Shown: in pieces, positions 43,833 to 52,488 of the stretch
How the letters are laid out: each line of letters opens with the position of its first letter
Position numbering within the stretch: position 1 is the stretch's first letter
NCBI RefSeq assembly: GCF_014698475.1
Contig: NZ_JACJTB010000024.1
Span: 31,640-95,639, forward strand
Length of the DNA stretch: 64,000 nucleotides
Reading direction: 5' to 3'
Source of the DNA: Nostoc spongiaeforme FACHB-130
Lineage (GTDB): Bacteria > Cyanobacteriota > Cyanobacteriia > Cyanobacteriales > Nostocaceae
The notes under the pieces: model-generated
Databases searched by the model: none
What the model saw: the letters and a program-made list of their open reading frames with translations, nothing else
Told to the model about the DNA's origin: nothing
Translations under genes and position numbers: made by a program

Positions 43833-43920
43833 CAGTGCTAATCAATCGCCACGAGTCCAATAGCACTGCAATTAGTCAAAAATTGGCATTCTCTTGAAAC
43901 AATTTTGAGGGAATGCCAAT
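43833..43920. other. two consecutive hairpins in the rpaA-chlP gap (possible small RNA or terminator)
   Basis: Hairpin 1: CAGTGCTA (43833-43840) with TAGCACTG (43861-43868). Hairpin 2: ATTGGCATTC (43882-43891) with GAATGCCAAT (43911-43920), perfect, followed by CAATTT. They lie 210-300 nt after the rpaA stop. Confidence 0.4.
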
Positions 43921-43990
43921 CAATTTAATATTTTGTAGCAAAATATATACTTCACGCCGTGTGCAACTTTCCCTCAAACCTAACCCCCAA

Positions 43991-44051
43991 CCCCTTCCCT
44001 ACAAGGGAAGGGGAGCAAGATTCAAAGCCTCTCTCCTTGTTTGGAGAGGGG
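43991..44051. repeat. dispersed repeat with two hairpins (CCCCTTCCCT ACA AGGGAAGGGG type)
   Basis: CCCCTTCCCT (43991-44000) and AGGGAAGGGG (44004-44013) are perfect arms; CTCTCC (44031-44036) and GGAGAG (44043-44048) follow. This is a common cyanobacterial intergenic repeat. The rest of the 43622-44233 gap holds no gene. Confidence 0.7.
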
Positions 44052-44233
44052 TTTAAGAAATAAGTCGCACATCGCGTTACGTCACTATTCACAATTCAAA
44101 TTGACTTCTGCCTTCTTTAATAACCAAAAATTACAGAGGAGCCGAGGTACAAATTAACTCACAATGGACTAATTGCCATTGGAATTATCTGCACTTCTTC
44201 TCCTCTGCTGTGTTTATTACCCTATTGCTGCTT

Positions 44234-45490
44234 TTAGGGAGCAAGGGCGTTACCGCGAATTAAGCTACCAAGGGTTTTGGCAGTAATTTTTAGTTGGGTA
44301 ATGGGGTTGGCGGGGACAACTGTTTTGTATAGATAGCTGTCGAAGGTGAGGCGCTGTACATCCATGTCAGCACACATTTCGACGAATGCTTCACGGGTTG
44401 CATCAGAACGATAGAACACGCTCTGCAAAATGTCTAACACTTTGTAGGTGAGTCCGTATTTCTTATCCCAACGCTTGATGTAGATTTTGAGGTCATTTTC
44501 TGTGGGGATGCGGCTACCGTTGTTGGAGGTTTCCACAATGGTTTCAGCACACATTCTTCCAGATTTAGCGGCAAAGTAAATTCCTTCCCCAGAAGACTTG
44601 GTAACGTAGCCAGCAGCATCTCCCACTAGGGCGATGCGACCAACGACGCGACGAGGACGAGGATGTTCGGGAATGGGATGCGCTTCGACTTTGATGATTT
44701 TACCGCCTTCGAGTTTGTTGGCAGCACGAGCGCGGATACCTGCTTGCAATTGTTTAATACTGGCTTTATTGACGTGCATTGTGCCAGTACCAACAGCTAC
44801 GTGATCATATTTGGGGAATACCCAAGCATAAAAGTCGGTGGAAACGTCATCGCCGACATACATTTCGGCTAGGTCGTTGTAGTACACCATTTTGTCTTGG
44901 GGTAAGCGAATTCGCTCTTGGAAGGCGATCGCATAATTATAATCTCCAGCATCCATTTCTTTGGCAATGCGGGAATTTGCCCCATCCGCCCCAATAATTA
45001 AATCTACTTTCAGGGTTTTTGTAACGCCCTGCACGCCGCCTTCAGTATGGTCGACGTAATGAATTGTATAGGGGTCGGTATTATTTGTGGGTATATCGAC
45101 TTTATGAACAGTGGCGTTAATTAAAGTTGCACCTAATTTTGCCGCGCGATTCCGCAAAAAGCCATCGAGGACTTCGCGGCGACACATTCCTATATATTCT
45201 TCTTGATTTACCAGATTAATATCAACCTCACGATTGGAAGGCGAAATCATTTTCATCTTCCGCACCCGGCGATCGATAATCTCTGGTGGTAGGTCAAATT
45301 CACCCACCATACAAAGGGGAATAGCGCCCCCGCAGGGCTTGGCATTGTCCAGCTTGCGCTCAAACAGGTAGGTTTCAATCCCAGCTTTTGCCAATGTTTC
45401 GGCGGCAGATGAACCAGCAGGGCCTGACCCCACAACAGCAACCCGTAGTGTCAAAGGTCTTCTCCCAATCTTGACATTTACCGAAAGCAT
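44234..45490 (-). CDS. chlP: geranylgeranyl diphosphate reductase
   Basis: ChlP reduces geranylgeranyl groups to phytyl for chlorophyll a, tocopherol and phylloquinone, using NADPH and FAD at the thylakoid. Motifs: FAD-binding VAVVGSGPAGSSAAETLAKA, CGGAIPLCM, the stretch FDLPPEIIDRRVRKMKMISP, and GRIALVGDAAGYVTKSSGEG. ATG 45490 gives 418 residues, but a TTG at 45454 (LTLRVAVVG) would give 406, the length I expect for cyanobacterial ChlP; the extra 12 residues (LSVNVKIGRRP) look non-conserved. The gene is single and divergent from yidD. Confidence 0.95.
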   Translation of the reverse strand: MLSVNVKIGRRPLTLRVAVVGSGPAGSSAAETLAKAGIETYLFERKLDNAKPCGGAIPLCMVGEFDLPPEIIDRRVRKMKMISPSNREVDINLVNQEEYIGMCRREVLDGFLRNRAAKLGATLINATVHKVDIPTNNTDPYTIHYVDHTEGGVQGVTKTLKVDLIIGADGANSRIAKEMDAGDYNYAIAFQERIRLPQDKMVYYNDLAEMYVGDDVSTDFYAWVFPKYDHVAVGTGTMHVNKASIKQLQAGIRARAANKLEGGKIIKVEAHPIPEHPRPRRVVGRIALVGDAAGYVTKSSGEGIYFAAKSGRMCAETIVETSNNGSRIPTENDLKIYIKRWDKKYGLTYKVLDILQSVFYRSDATREAFVEMCADMDVQRLTFDSYLYKTVVPANPITQLKITAKTLGSLIRGNALAP

Positions 45491-45691
45491 CCTACCACGG
45501 TCTTTTGGCTGATTTTGCGCTCTACCTCTCAGTTTTGACAGAAATGCAATATTCCTTAATGTTTCGATACAAAACTAGGGAGTGGGGAGTAGGAAGTCTA
45601 TGGTAACGATTGTATGGAATTTAGGAATGGTGATTCGCTGTGGAGAATTGGGAATACTCTTTTTTACTCCCTATCCGAATTTCTCACGTAT

Positions 45692-45809
45692 GGGTGGGGA
45701 GTGTGAGAGGTGTGGGAGGTGTGGGAGGGGTGGGAGGATGGTGAAGAAATCTTTCCCACCAAACTTCCCCAAACTCCCCACACCCCCTCTCTTCCCACAC
45801 TCCCCACCC
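45692..45809. repeat. long G-run/C-run inverted repeat upstream of yidD
   Basis: GGGTGGGGAGTGTG (45692-45705) and CACACTCCCCACCC (45796-45809) are perfect 14-bp arms. Between them GGTGTGGGAGG-type units face CCCCAAACTCCCC-type units. The region 45491-45859 therefore holds repeats (with a further GGGGAGTGGGGAGTAGG at 45576) and the yidD leader, but no other supported gene. Confidence 0.8.
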
Positions 45810-45859
45810 CTGGATTTTTCACAAGAGAGAAATCCAGGCCTACTCCCTACTCCCTAACT

Positions 45860-46366
45860 ATGCAGATTTCTTTACTAGACTCTTTCACTCGCCAAGTTAG
45901 CGTTAGTGTGATTACTGGGTACCAAAAGCATATTTCTCCCCATAAAGGCTTTGCTTGCGCCCATAGGATTTTATATGGCGGCGAATCTTGTTCCCAGTAC
46001 ATCAAGCGTTTAATTGCCCAAGAAGGGTTGAGGGTGGCGTTCATCAATTCCCGCATCAGATTTCAAGCTTGCAAACAAGCTAATTTAATTTTGCGTTCCC
46101 AATTGGATGATTCTGAAGATGCAGAATCAGAAGATGAAGCAAATACACAGCAACCAAAAAAAGATAATGGCAGTAATAATTGTCAATCTTCCAATACAAG
46201 CTGTAGCAGTAATGATAGTGCTTACTGTGTAGATTGTGCAGATTTAAGTTGCAATTGTGCTGATATGGCTAATATCTTGAGTGATTGTGATTTCTTTCAT
46301 TGTCATGCTGTAGATTGTAGTGGTGCTGATTGTGGCTTTCTTGATTGTGGTAGTTGTGGTAATTAA
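45860..46366 (+). CDS. yidD: YidD-family membrane insertion factor with cysteine-rich tail
   Basis: A 168-residue protein. The first ~75 residues fit the YidD family (ITGYQKHISPHKGFACAHRI, then GGESCSQYIKRLIAQEGL), which associates with the YidC/Sec insertion pathway at the membrane. Residues ~90-168 are an acidic, Asn/Ser-rich extension ending in a tail with 12 cysteines, many as Asp-Cys pairs (YCVDCADLSCNCADM, VDCSGADCGFLDCGSC). Normal YidD proteins are 70-90 residues, so the tail is unusual and could bind metal. The ATG at 45860 is chosen since the upstream frame is repeat-derived. Confidence 0.78.
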   Translation: MQISLLDSFTRQVSVSVITGYQKHISPHKGFACAHRILYGGESCSQYIKRLIAQEGLRVAFINSRIRFQACKQANLILRSQLDDSEDAESEDEANTQQPKKDNGSNNCQSSNTSCSSNDSAYCVDCADLSCNCADMANILSDCDFFHCHAVDCSGADCGFLDCGSCGN

Positions 46367-46534
46367 ATAATCTTCAGAATACAGAATCTAAAATTCAGCA
46401 TTGATCAAAAGTTGCAATCATCAAGATTAAAATTCCGCTCAAAAGTATTTGAGTTAAAAATCTATGTATGGTATATATAAAGCACGGTAAATCTAGCAAC
46501 ATACCGGGGTTAGACTAGCAAGGGGATAACGGCG

Positions 46535-47551
46535 GTGGGCATAGTAGTTGAGAATGTATCCAAAAATTTTGGCAGTTTTAAGGCAGTTGACCAAGTTGAT
46601 TTAACAGTTAAGAGTGGTTCACTGGTGGCGTTGCTTGGGCCATCTGGTTCTGGTAAATCGACTTTACTGAGGCTAATTGCTGGTTTAGAAATGCCAGATA
46701 GTGGCAAAATCCTGCTCACAGGAAAAGATGCTACTTATCAAAGTGTACAAGAACGAAATATTGGGTTTGTGTTTCAGCATTATGCTTTGTTCAAACACAT
46801 GACTGTGCGGCAAAATATTGCTTTTGGTTTAGAAATTCGCAAAGCCCCAGCTAAGAAAATTAAAGGGCGGGTAGAACAGTTACTAGAGCTAGTACAATTG
46901 GGTGGATTAGGCGATCGCTATCCTTCGCAGTTATCTGGTGGACAAAGACAACGGGTAGCATTAGCGAGAGCCTTGGCAGTCGAACCAGAGGTGTTATTGT
47001 TAGATGAACCCTTTGGTGCGCTGGATGCCAAAGTGCGAAAAGATTTACGGGCATGGTTACGCCGCCTCCATGATGAAGTTCATGTTACCACTGTTTTTGT
47101 TACCCACGACCAAGAAGAAGCAATGGAAGTGTCGGATGAGGTCGTAGTCATGAACAAAGGACGGGTGGAACAGATAGGTACACCAGCAGAGATTTACGAT
47201 CATCCCGCTTCCGCATTTGTGATGAGTTTTATCGGCCCGGTGAACGTTTTACCCAACACTTCCAGAATTTTCCAAAGTGTTGGATTTGATGCTGCATACC
47301 CAGAAGTATTTTTGCGTCCCCAAGATGTGATTATCGAAAAACAAGCCAACGGTGCAACTGCATCTGCCAAAGTTAGCCGCTTAATTCATCTGGGTTGGGA
47401 AATTCAAGTAGAATTGACTTTGGATGATGGACAAGTGGTAACAGCTCATCTCACACGCGATCGCTTCAACGAATTAGAGTTAGAACCACAACAACGAGTT
47501 TACGTCAAGCCCAAAGATGCCAAATCCTTTCCTGTATATTACTCAATCTAA
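46535..47551 (+). CDS. cysA: sulfate/thiosulfate ABC transporter ATPase CysA
   Basis: A 338-residue ABC ATPase of the CysA type. Walker [12 protein letters not shown], signature [20 protein letters not shown], Walker [21 protein letters not shown], and switch [37 protein letters not shown] is typical of CysA, as is the C-terminal TOBE-like regulatory part ([28 protein letters not shown]). It powers sulfate or thiosulfate uptake with CysT/CysW and Sbp, which are not adjacent. The start is the GTG at 46535, with GGGGA at 46522-46526. Confidence 0.85.
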   Translation: MGIVVENVSKNFGSFKAVDQVDLTVKSGSLVALLGPSGSGKSTLLRLIAGLEMPDSGKILLTGKDATYQSVQERNIGFVFQHYALFKHMTVRQNIAFGLEIRKAPAKKIKGRVEQLLELVQLGGLGDRYPSQLSGGQRQRVALARALAVEPEVLLLDEPFGALDAKVRKDLRAWLRRLHDEVHVTTVFVTHDQEEAMEVSDEVVVMNKGRVEQIGTPAEIYDHPASAFVMSFIGPVNVLPNTSRIFQSVGFDAAYPEVFLRPQDVIIEKQANGATASAKVSRLIHLGWEIQVELTLDDGQVVTAHLTRDRFNELELEPQQRVYVKPKDAKSFPVYYSI

Positions 47552-47660
47552 AATTATAGCAGGAGGCAGAAGTAAAAGTTTTACTATTCCTGGCATTCAA
47601 GCTTTCAAATTGTCCTAACATATCTGACTATCGCTATAAAAATTAAATAATTACTTGCGA

Positions 47661-47692
47661 AAGAAGGATGAAGTACATTTATCCTTCTTTTT
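47661..47692 (+). terminator. rho-independent terminator after cysA
   Basis: AAGAAGGAT (47661-47669) and ATCCTTCTT (47681-47689) are perfect arms, followed by a T-run. It lies 110 nt after the cysA stop. Confidence 0.8.
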
Positions 47693-48776
47693 TGCTGTTA
47701 TGACTTACGCCAGAAATTAGGGTGCTCCCAAACATAAATTCTCCCCTGTCCTCCTTGTCTCCCTTGTCCCCCCTGTCCCTAAATCATGAAACACTTTTCC
47801 CTAAGCGCAGTGTATAGGTGTTCCAAACCTCCACACCTTCTTTATGCGTAACTTCTGCGTGTATAAGTTATTCTTGATTTTTCTTTATAATCCTATAAGT
47901 ATATACGTACTTTTCTTAATATTTACTTAAGATTTAGAGATAAAATGTCTTTAAACTTCAAGTTGCAGTGTTCAGTTTTCTAAACTTGCCTACAATTAGG
48001 CATAGACGACCTCTACCCAATGGTAGAATTCTTGAGCGAAATAATCACGCATAATTTTTGTCTGTTTAAATAAAAATATGAATGAAAAATTACATCAGGG
48101 TATTAGACATCTACCAGCTAAAACACCTAACAAAAAGTTAAAAACATAACAAGAGCTTGATATTAGACATGTAAAGTTCTGTTACTGTGACAATACCAAC
48201 TGATAATTCCAAAAGTTAAGTTGCAATAGTTACAACTTTTTGTCGCATAAAATCACATATAGGACTCATATTTGATTTATGAAAAAAATCAGTACACCCA
48301 GGTCAAGCTTCTTTCCTACTCCCTACTCCCCATTCCCTACTCCCTGCCTACACAACTAGATTCAGAAATCAAATCGGATTCCTATAGATAATTATCACTA
48401 ATCATTCTTTCTCAAATTGCCAAAAGTTAAAAAAAGAAAAATCTCAAAAAATCTTGCTCAGATTTTCACTGGTGTTTTTGTATGCAAAAATTTTAAATTT
48501 TTGTGATTAAAAAAGCTGGATTAAAGTTAGTAGTTAATAGATGTAATGTATACATTTTTAAATTATTAGTTAAGTTCTGCAAATACAGCACTGAGAAAAA
48601 TTACTACCAAAGAGCAGCTTTATGAAATCTTATAAATTGCTACAATGAAACACCGTAAAAACCGTAAAAACTTCAAACAAATAAAACTTACTTTGGCTCT
48701 ATGATTTAAGAACTCAATCTATATCTATTAAAAATCCCTATTATTGACACCCCAAGCAAAAATAAAAGGTAAAAAT
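47690..48776. other. 1.1-kb AT-rich intergenic region, no gene seen
   Basis: No supported frame on either strand. Contents: C-run repeats TGTCCTCCTTGTCTCCCTTG (from 47747) and CCTACTCCCTACTCCCC-type (48313-48345); direct repeats ATATTAGACAT (48100 and 48159 areas); a small hairpin AAGTTG/CAACTT near 48218-48238; and CCGTAAAAA twice at 48654-48670. It is the upstream region of the exported-protein pair at 48777-50771. Confidence 0.5.
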
Positions 48777-49484
48777 ATGAAGATAATTTCAGGTTTATCT
48801 AGGTCATTTACGCTGCAACTACTAACCTTTGCAGCAATAGCCACGGCGACAACCTTAAAACATAATTCGCTACCTGCTTACGCCCAAGAGACTCCCACTG
48901 AACCCCAACCCACAACAGAGCGAATTTGTTCTTTAGATCCTGTGGAATCTTTATTACCACCACCCCAAGCTAAAACCAGCAACTCTTTATTGTCATACCT
49001 AGCCTCCGAGGGATTTACTCAGAGCAAAGATGGTTCCTGGGTATGTTATGTGAACGACCCAAAAAAAGAAGGACGTTATTACACCTTATTCAAAGTTCAA
49101 GAGGTAAATGGGAAGCTGATTGGCAGTTCTTTTTTAGACGGTGGGAATTTGATTGAAGGTCAAGACAACCGCACATTAGATTTTTTTATGAAGCTGATTG
49201 AGCATCATCTCGATAGTGATCAAGAAAATCGCCAAAGCATACGTAGATATTTAGAATCCTTTATATCTTTAGTCAAAGAAGGCAAAATCAAAGCCTCCCG
49301 TCGCGGATTTCTGTTTGACCAACCCAATCGTGCTTTAGTCGTGTACCACACCATTGGTAACGGTACAGGAGAACTCAAAGGGACAGCAATTACCCTCAAC
49401 ATTCAAATATCTGATAAAGTCAATGCCAACTCAACCAAGAGTGCAGTACCAACTTCTGTAGGAGAGAATATCCAACCGAAGTAA
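48777..49484 (+). CDS. exported protein of unknown function
   Basis: A 235-residue protein with a signal peptide (MKIISGLSRSFTLQLLTFAA ... ending PAYAQ) and a Pro/Thr-rich spacer. The mature part (SLLSYLASEGFTQSKDGSWV, FIKSxL-type helices, YHTIGNGTGELKGTAITLNI) has no family I recognise. ATG 48777 with a purine-rich AAAAGGT (48764-48770) upstream; the open frame starts at 48744. It is followed after 66 nt by another exported protein gene, so the two are probably co-transcribed. Confidence 0.6.
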   Translation: MKIISGLSRSFTLQLLTFAAIATATTLKHNSLPAYAQETPTEPQPTTERICSLDPVESLLPPPQAKTSNSLLSYLASEGFTQSKDGSWVCYVNDPKKEGRYYTLFKVQEVNGKLIGSSFLDGGNLIEGQDNRTLDFFMKLIEHHLDSDQENRQSIRRYLESFISLVKEGKIKASRRGFLFDQPNRALVVYHTIGNGTGELKGTAITLNIQISDKVNANSTKSAVPTSVGENIQPK

Positions 49485-49550
49485 AAATAATCCTGATGAT
49501 TGAATGGCTTGTGAGTGGTGTTTCGTTTATTGACCAGGAGATGTATCTTG

Positions 49551-50771
49551 TTGAAATCAACTGTCAAAAGCATAGGAATTTCGTTAACGTCTTTGGCAGT
49601 AGTGTTGTCTGTTTGCCAATCTGCTAACGCACAACTAAATGTAGGACGGCGTAAAATTCAAAGAGGACTGGAGCGAGAGTACCTCCAATATCAGCTAGAA
49701 AATCGTAATCTCAGCGATGCGTTCGTCATCCCTAGCTGTACTGTGGGTAGTGGTACTGGCTGTAATAAAACCGGCACAGTCCTGCAACAATTATTGGCAA
49801 TTAATGGTGGCCCTAGTTACTACGATTTAGTAATTCGAGCCGCCGGAGGACAGCAAAACTACCAGAATTTCGCGGCTTTTTATGGCAACAATGAAAGACT
49901 GCCAGAAATTCCTTTCGCATCGTTTTGGAAAAGACAGTCTCCATCAATTGTGGATGGTTATCAATACGTCCTCGGCCAGCCTGTTAGCCGCAGTCCGGTG
50001 GCTGGTTTGGGTGCAGTCACTAAAAACTTTGCTTGGTCGCCAATATCCAGAGGTGATAATTCTCTCAGTCCCCGACAAGGACTATTAGATTTTAAATATT
50101 CTGTTGGGCATGAACTCTTGGTTGAGGTATCGAAAATTCCAAATCTCCGGCAGCAGATTCGTGATTTAGATTTGCCTCCTGAGATGACGCAGTTTTATTT
50201 AAATAACCTCTCTCAAGGGTTAAATGCCTTGAAGACGGGAAATGAAGAGGCATTACAAGAAAACATTTTAAGAATCTTTTCCTTTCCCTATTCATCCGAC
50301 TCGACAACAAGCCCTAACTATGGACGGGTATCTCTTGACACACCAAAAGAGTTAGACAACATTGCAGGTATCCCTATAGCTGGTGCAGAAATCATCCCCG
50401 ACATCGCATTATTAGAACCAGAGTCATTTTCGTTAGATTTAGGTACTGACCTGGCTTTAGATGTTGGTACTATAACCGGAAGTGCTTTTAACCCTTTCTA
50501 CTTATCTCCTCTGGCTTTGCTTCCGTTGTTATTCCTATTTGGTGGAGGAGATGGTGATAGTTCTTCTCCCCCAGTCACAATTCCTCCAGTGGTTCCATCA
50601 GTTCCACCTGTTATCAACCCAACTCCAACCCCAACCCCAACTACACCGCCACCACCGGTCAAAGTGGATGAACCATCAACACTGACCGCTATACTATTGC
50701 TGACGCCTTTATTGGGTGTACTCAGCTATAAAAAGCGCATGACCAGAACAAAAACTTGTGTGAAATCTTAA
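49551..50771 (+). CDS. exported protein with PEP-CTERM-like C-terminus
   Basis: About 406 residues from a TTG at 49551 preceded by AGGAG (49536-49540); the frame is open to a GTG at 49515. The N-terminus (KSTVKSIGISLTSLAVVLSV, ending SANA) is a signal peptide. Near the C-terminus comes a hydrophobic segment (LSPLALLPLLFLFGGGDGDS), then a long Pro/Thr/Val-rich linker, then a sorting-like end DEPSTLTAILLLTPLLGVLS, YKKRMTR. The EPS, hydrophobic helix and basic tail fit a PEP-CTERM-type signal. I do not recognise the central domain (YYDLVIRAAGGQQNYQNFAA). Pair with 48777. Confidence 0.65.
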   Translation: MKSTVKSIGISLTSLAVVLSVCQSANAQLNVGRRKIQRGLEREYLQYQLENRNLSDAFVIPSCTVGSGTGCNKTGTVLQQLLAINGGPSYYDLVIRAAGGQQNYQNFAAFYGNNERLPEIPFASFWKRQSPSIVDGYQYVLGQPVSRSPVAGLGAVTKNFAWSPISRGDNSLSPRQGLLDFKYSVGHELLVEVSKIPNLRQQIRDLDLPPEMTQFYLNNLSQGLNALKTGNEEALQENILRIFSFPYSSDSTTSPNYGRVSLDTPKELDNIAGIPIAGAEIIPDIALLEPESFSLDLGTDLALDVGTITGSAFNPFYLSPLALLPLLFLFGGGDGDSSSPPVTIPPVVPSVPPVINPTPTPTPTTPPPPVKVDEPSTLTAILLLTPLLGVLSYKKRMTRTKTCVKS

Positions 50772-50892
50772 GAGTTATCTTTGATTTTTGAAAAAATTTC
50801 AATATCTTCCAGGTGGGCATTTACCAATATTTTTTAGGTTGGTTGAGAGTTGGGCTGCAAATTACCAGCCCAGAAATCTTTGATTAATAAAA

Positions 50893-50917
50893 ATCCCTCG
50901 GTAGCTTGCCGAGGGAT
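50893..50917. terminator. hairpin after the exported-protein pair
   Basis: ATCCCTCGG (50893-50901) and CCGAGGGAT (50909-50917) are perfect 9-bp arms. No T-run follows (ATATTAATT), so efficiency is uncertain. It lies 122 nt after the stop. Confidence 0.55.
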
Positions 50918-51014
50918 ATATTAATTAGTACTTTTCACCTAAAAATATCCCACTTCCTTAGAATACCTATTCGTTTTAAGATGAGTATGCCAAAATGCCA
51001 AATCGTTGTTATTT

Positions 51015-51407
51015 ATGACTCAGCTTATCGAATACGAAGAAGCCAGCGCCGAAGTTCGCGCAGTCTATGATGATATTCGTGCAGTACGACAGACAGATTA
51101 CATTAATAATTTTTGGAAAGCTTTAGCTAATCATCCACCGACTCTGCAACGCACTTGGCAAACAATTAAAGAAGTGATGACTGGCCCTGGTGAACTTGAC
51201 CCACTGGTGCGGGAGTTAATTTATATTGCTGTGAGTGTGACGAATGGCTGTGATTACTGTATATCGTCCCATACAGCTACTGCCCGTGCCAAAGGGATGA
51301 ATGATGCGATGTTTGGCGAACTGCTGGCGATTGTTGGGACTGCAAATATGACTAATCGTTTGGCTAATGGTTATAAAATTCCAGTGGATGAGCAATTTCA
51401 GTCATAA
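51015..51407 (+). CDS. AhpD-like / carboxymuconolactone decarboxylase family protein
   Basis: A 130-residue protein with the AhpD-like core: VRELIYIAVSVTNGCDYCIS, then SHTATARAKGM. The Cys-x-x-Cys and His pattern is the AhpD-type redox active site (thiol peroxidase partner). Function in vivo is unknown; members often defend against oxidants. The ATG at 51015 is preferred; the frame is open to TTG 51006. It is a single gene. Confidence 0.82.
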   Translation: MTQLIEYEEASAEVRAVYDDIRAVRQTDYINNFWKALANHPPTLQRTWQTIKEVMTGPGELDPLVRELIYIAVSVTNGCDYCISSHTATARAKGMNDAMFGELLAIVGTANMTNRLANGYKIPVDEQFQS

Positions 51408-51499
51408 TACTAGTTTTGTAGTTAGATGCACGAAACCAGATAAAAAGAATTCTCCAATAAAGCCCATGTTATGCTGTAATCACGTCTAGGAAAGAGACT

Positions 51500-51697
51500 A
51501 TGACTGCTTTAGTCCAAGAACTTCTCAATAGTTTTGACCGCTTGTCAGATTCAAAGCGATTGGAGTTGGTATTAGAAATTTTAAAGCGGACAGTTGATTT
51601 AGAGTTTCCGGCGTTATCTGATGAAGATTTAGTTCTTAATGCAGAAGGGCTTTTTCTAAAGTTAGACAAACAAGAAGCTATGTATGAGTGGTCTTGA
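51500..51697 (+). CDS. antitoxin-like small protein, orphan
   Basis: A 65-residue acidic helical protein: MTALVQELLNSFDRLSDSKR, LELVLEILKRTVDLEFPALS, DEDLVLNAEGLFLKLDKQEA. This pattern (LxxFDxLxxxxxxEL ... LFLxLDxxEA) resembles small cyanobacterial antitoxins encoded before MazF/PemK toxins. Here no toxin follows; instead the PPTase gene starts 14 nt before its stop. AAAGAGA lies 5-11 nt before the ATG. The overlap suggests translational coupling with the PPTase. Confidence 0.6.
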   Translation: MTALVQELLNSFDRLSDSKRLELVLEILKRTVDLEFPALSDEDLVLNAEGLFLKLDKQEAMYEWS

Positions 51698-52418
51698 GAA
51701 TTCATGGCTACCAGCACCCGCAGATTTAACTTTATTGGCGAATGAAGTTCATATCTGGCGAATTGATCTTGATATAGCAGACTCACTACAAGAAAATTTC
51801 GCTGTAACTTTATCTAGTGATGAACTGGCTCGTGCTAACCGATTTCGTTTTGTGGAACATCGCCAGCGTTTCATTGCGGGTCGTGGTAGTCTGAGAAATA
51901 TACTGAGTCGTTACTTAAAGATTGCGCCGCACCAAGTAAGATTTAACTATGAACCTCGTGGTAAACCACTGTTGGCTGATGATTTAGCAGCTAGTGGTTT
52001 GTTGTTTAATTTGTCGCATTCTCAAGATTTGGCTTTGTGTGCGGTGAATTACACAAGCAAAATTGGCATTGATTTAGAGTATATGCGCTCTGTTTCTGAT
52101 TTGGAGGCGCTTGCTCAAAGGTTCTTTTTACCGCGAGAATATGAGTTAGTGCGATCGCTTCCTCCTCATCAACAACAAGAAGCATTTTTTCGTTATTGGA
52201 CTTGTAAGGAAGCTTATTTAAAAGCTACAGGTGACGGAATTTCGCAGTTAGAGCAAGTAGAAATATCTCTCACAACTACACAAGGCGCTAAATTACTCAC
52301 ATCTGAAGACTGGAGTCTTGTGGAGTTTACACCTGCTGATAATTATCGTGCGGCTGTGGCTGTGGCTGGTTCTGCTTTGGATTTCAAATATTGGCAGTTC
52401 ACGGCTATTTTGCCATGA
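51684..52418 (+). CDS. hetI: HetI-like Sfp-type phosphopantetheinyl transferase
   Basis: A 244-residue PPTase that loads phosphopantetheine from CoA onto carrier proteins. Motifs: RGKPLL, LLFNLSHSQDLALCAV, the metal-binding IGIDLEYMR, and FRYWTCKEAYLKATGDGIS. In Anabaena, HetI is the PPTase for the heterocyst glycolipid PKS and other carrier proteins; cyanobacteria commonly have only this Sfp-type enzyme. Function in that pathway is inferred since the hgl genes are absent here. Its start overlaps the antitoxin-like gene. It converges with the cysteine desulfurase gene. Confidence 0.88.
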   Translation: MSGLENSWLPAPADLTLLANEVHIWRIDLDIADSLQENFAVTLSSDELARANRFRFVEHRQRFIAGRGSLRNILSRYLKIAPHQVRFNYEPRGKPLLADDLAASGLLFNLSHSQDLALCAVNYTSKIGIDLEYMRSVSDLEALAQRFFLPREYELVRSLPPHQQQEAFFRYWTCKEAYLKATGDGISQLEQVEISLTTTQGAKLLTSEDWSLVEFTPADNYRAAVAVAGSALDFKYWQFTAILP

Positions 52419-52488
52419 ATCATTATTTGTCTTTCTGCATACTTTTGCCGTAACTTATGCACAAATTTCCGTAGTTGCAGATGGCTAC

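Noticed and set aside
45582..45857. Open frame upstream of yidD
   Set aside because: Its codons are the G-run/C-run repeat; no protein-like composition.
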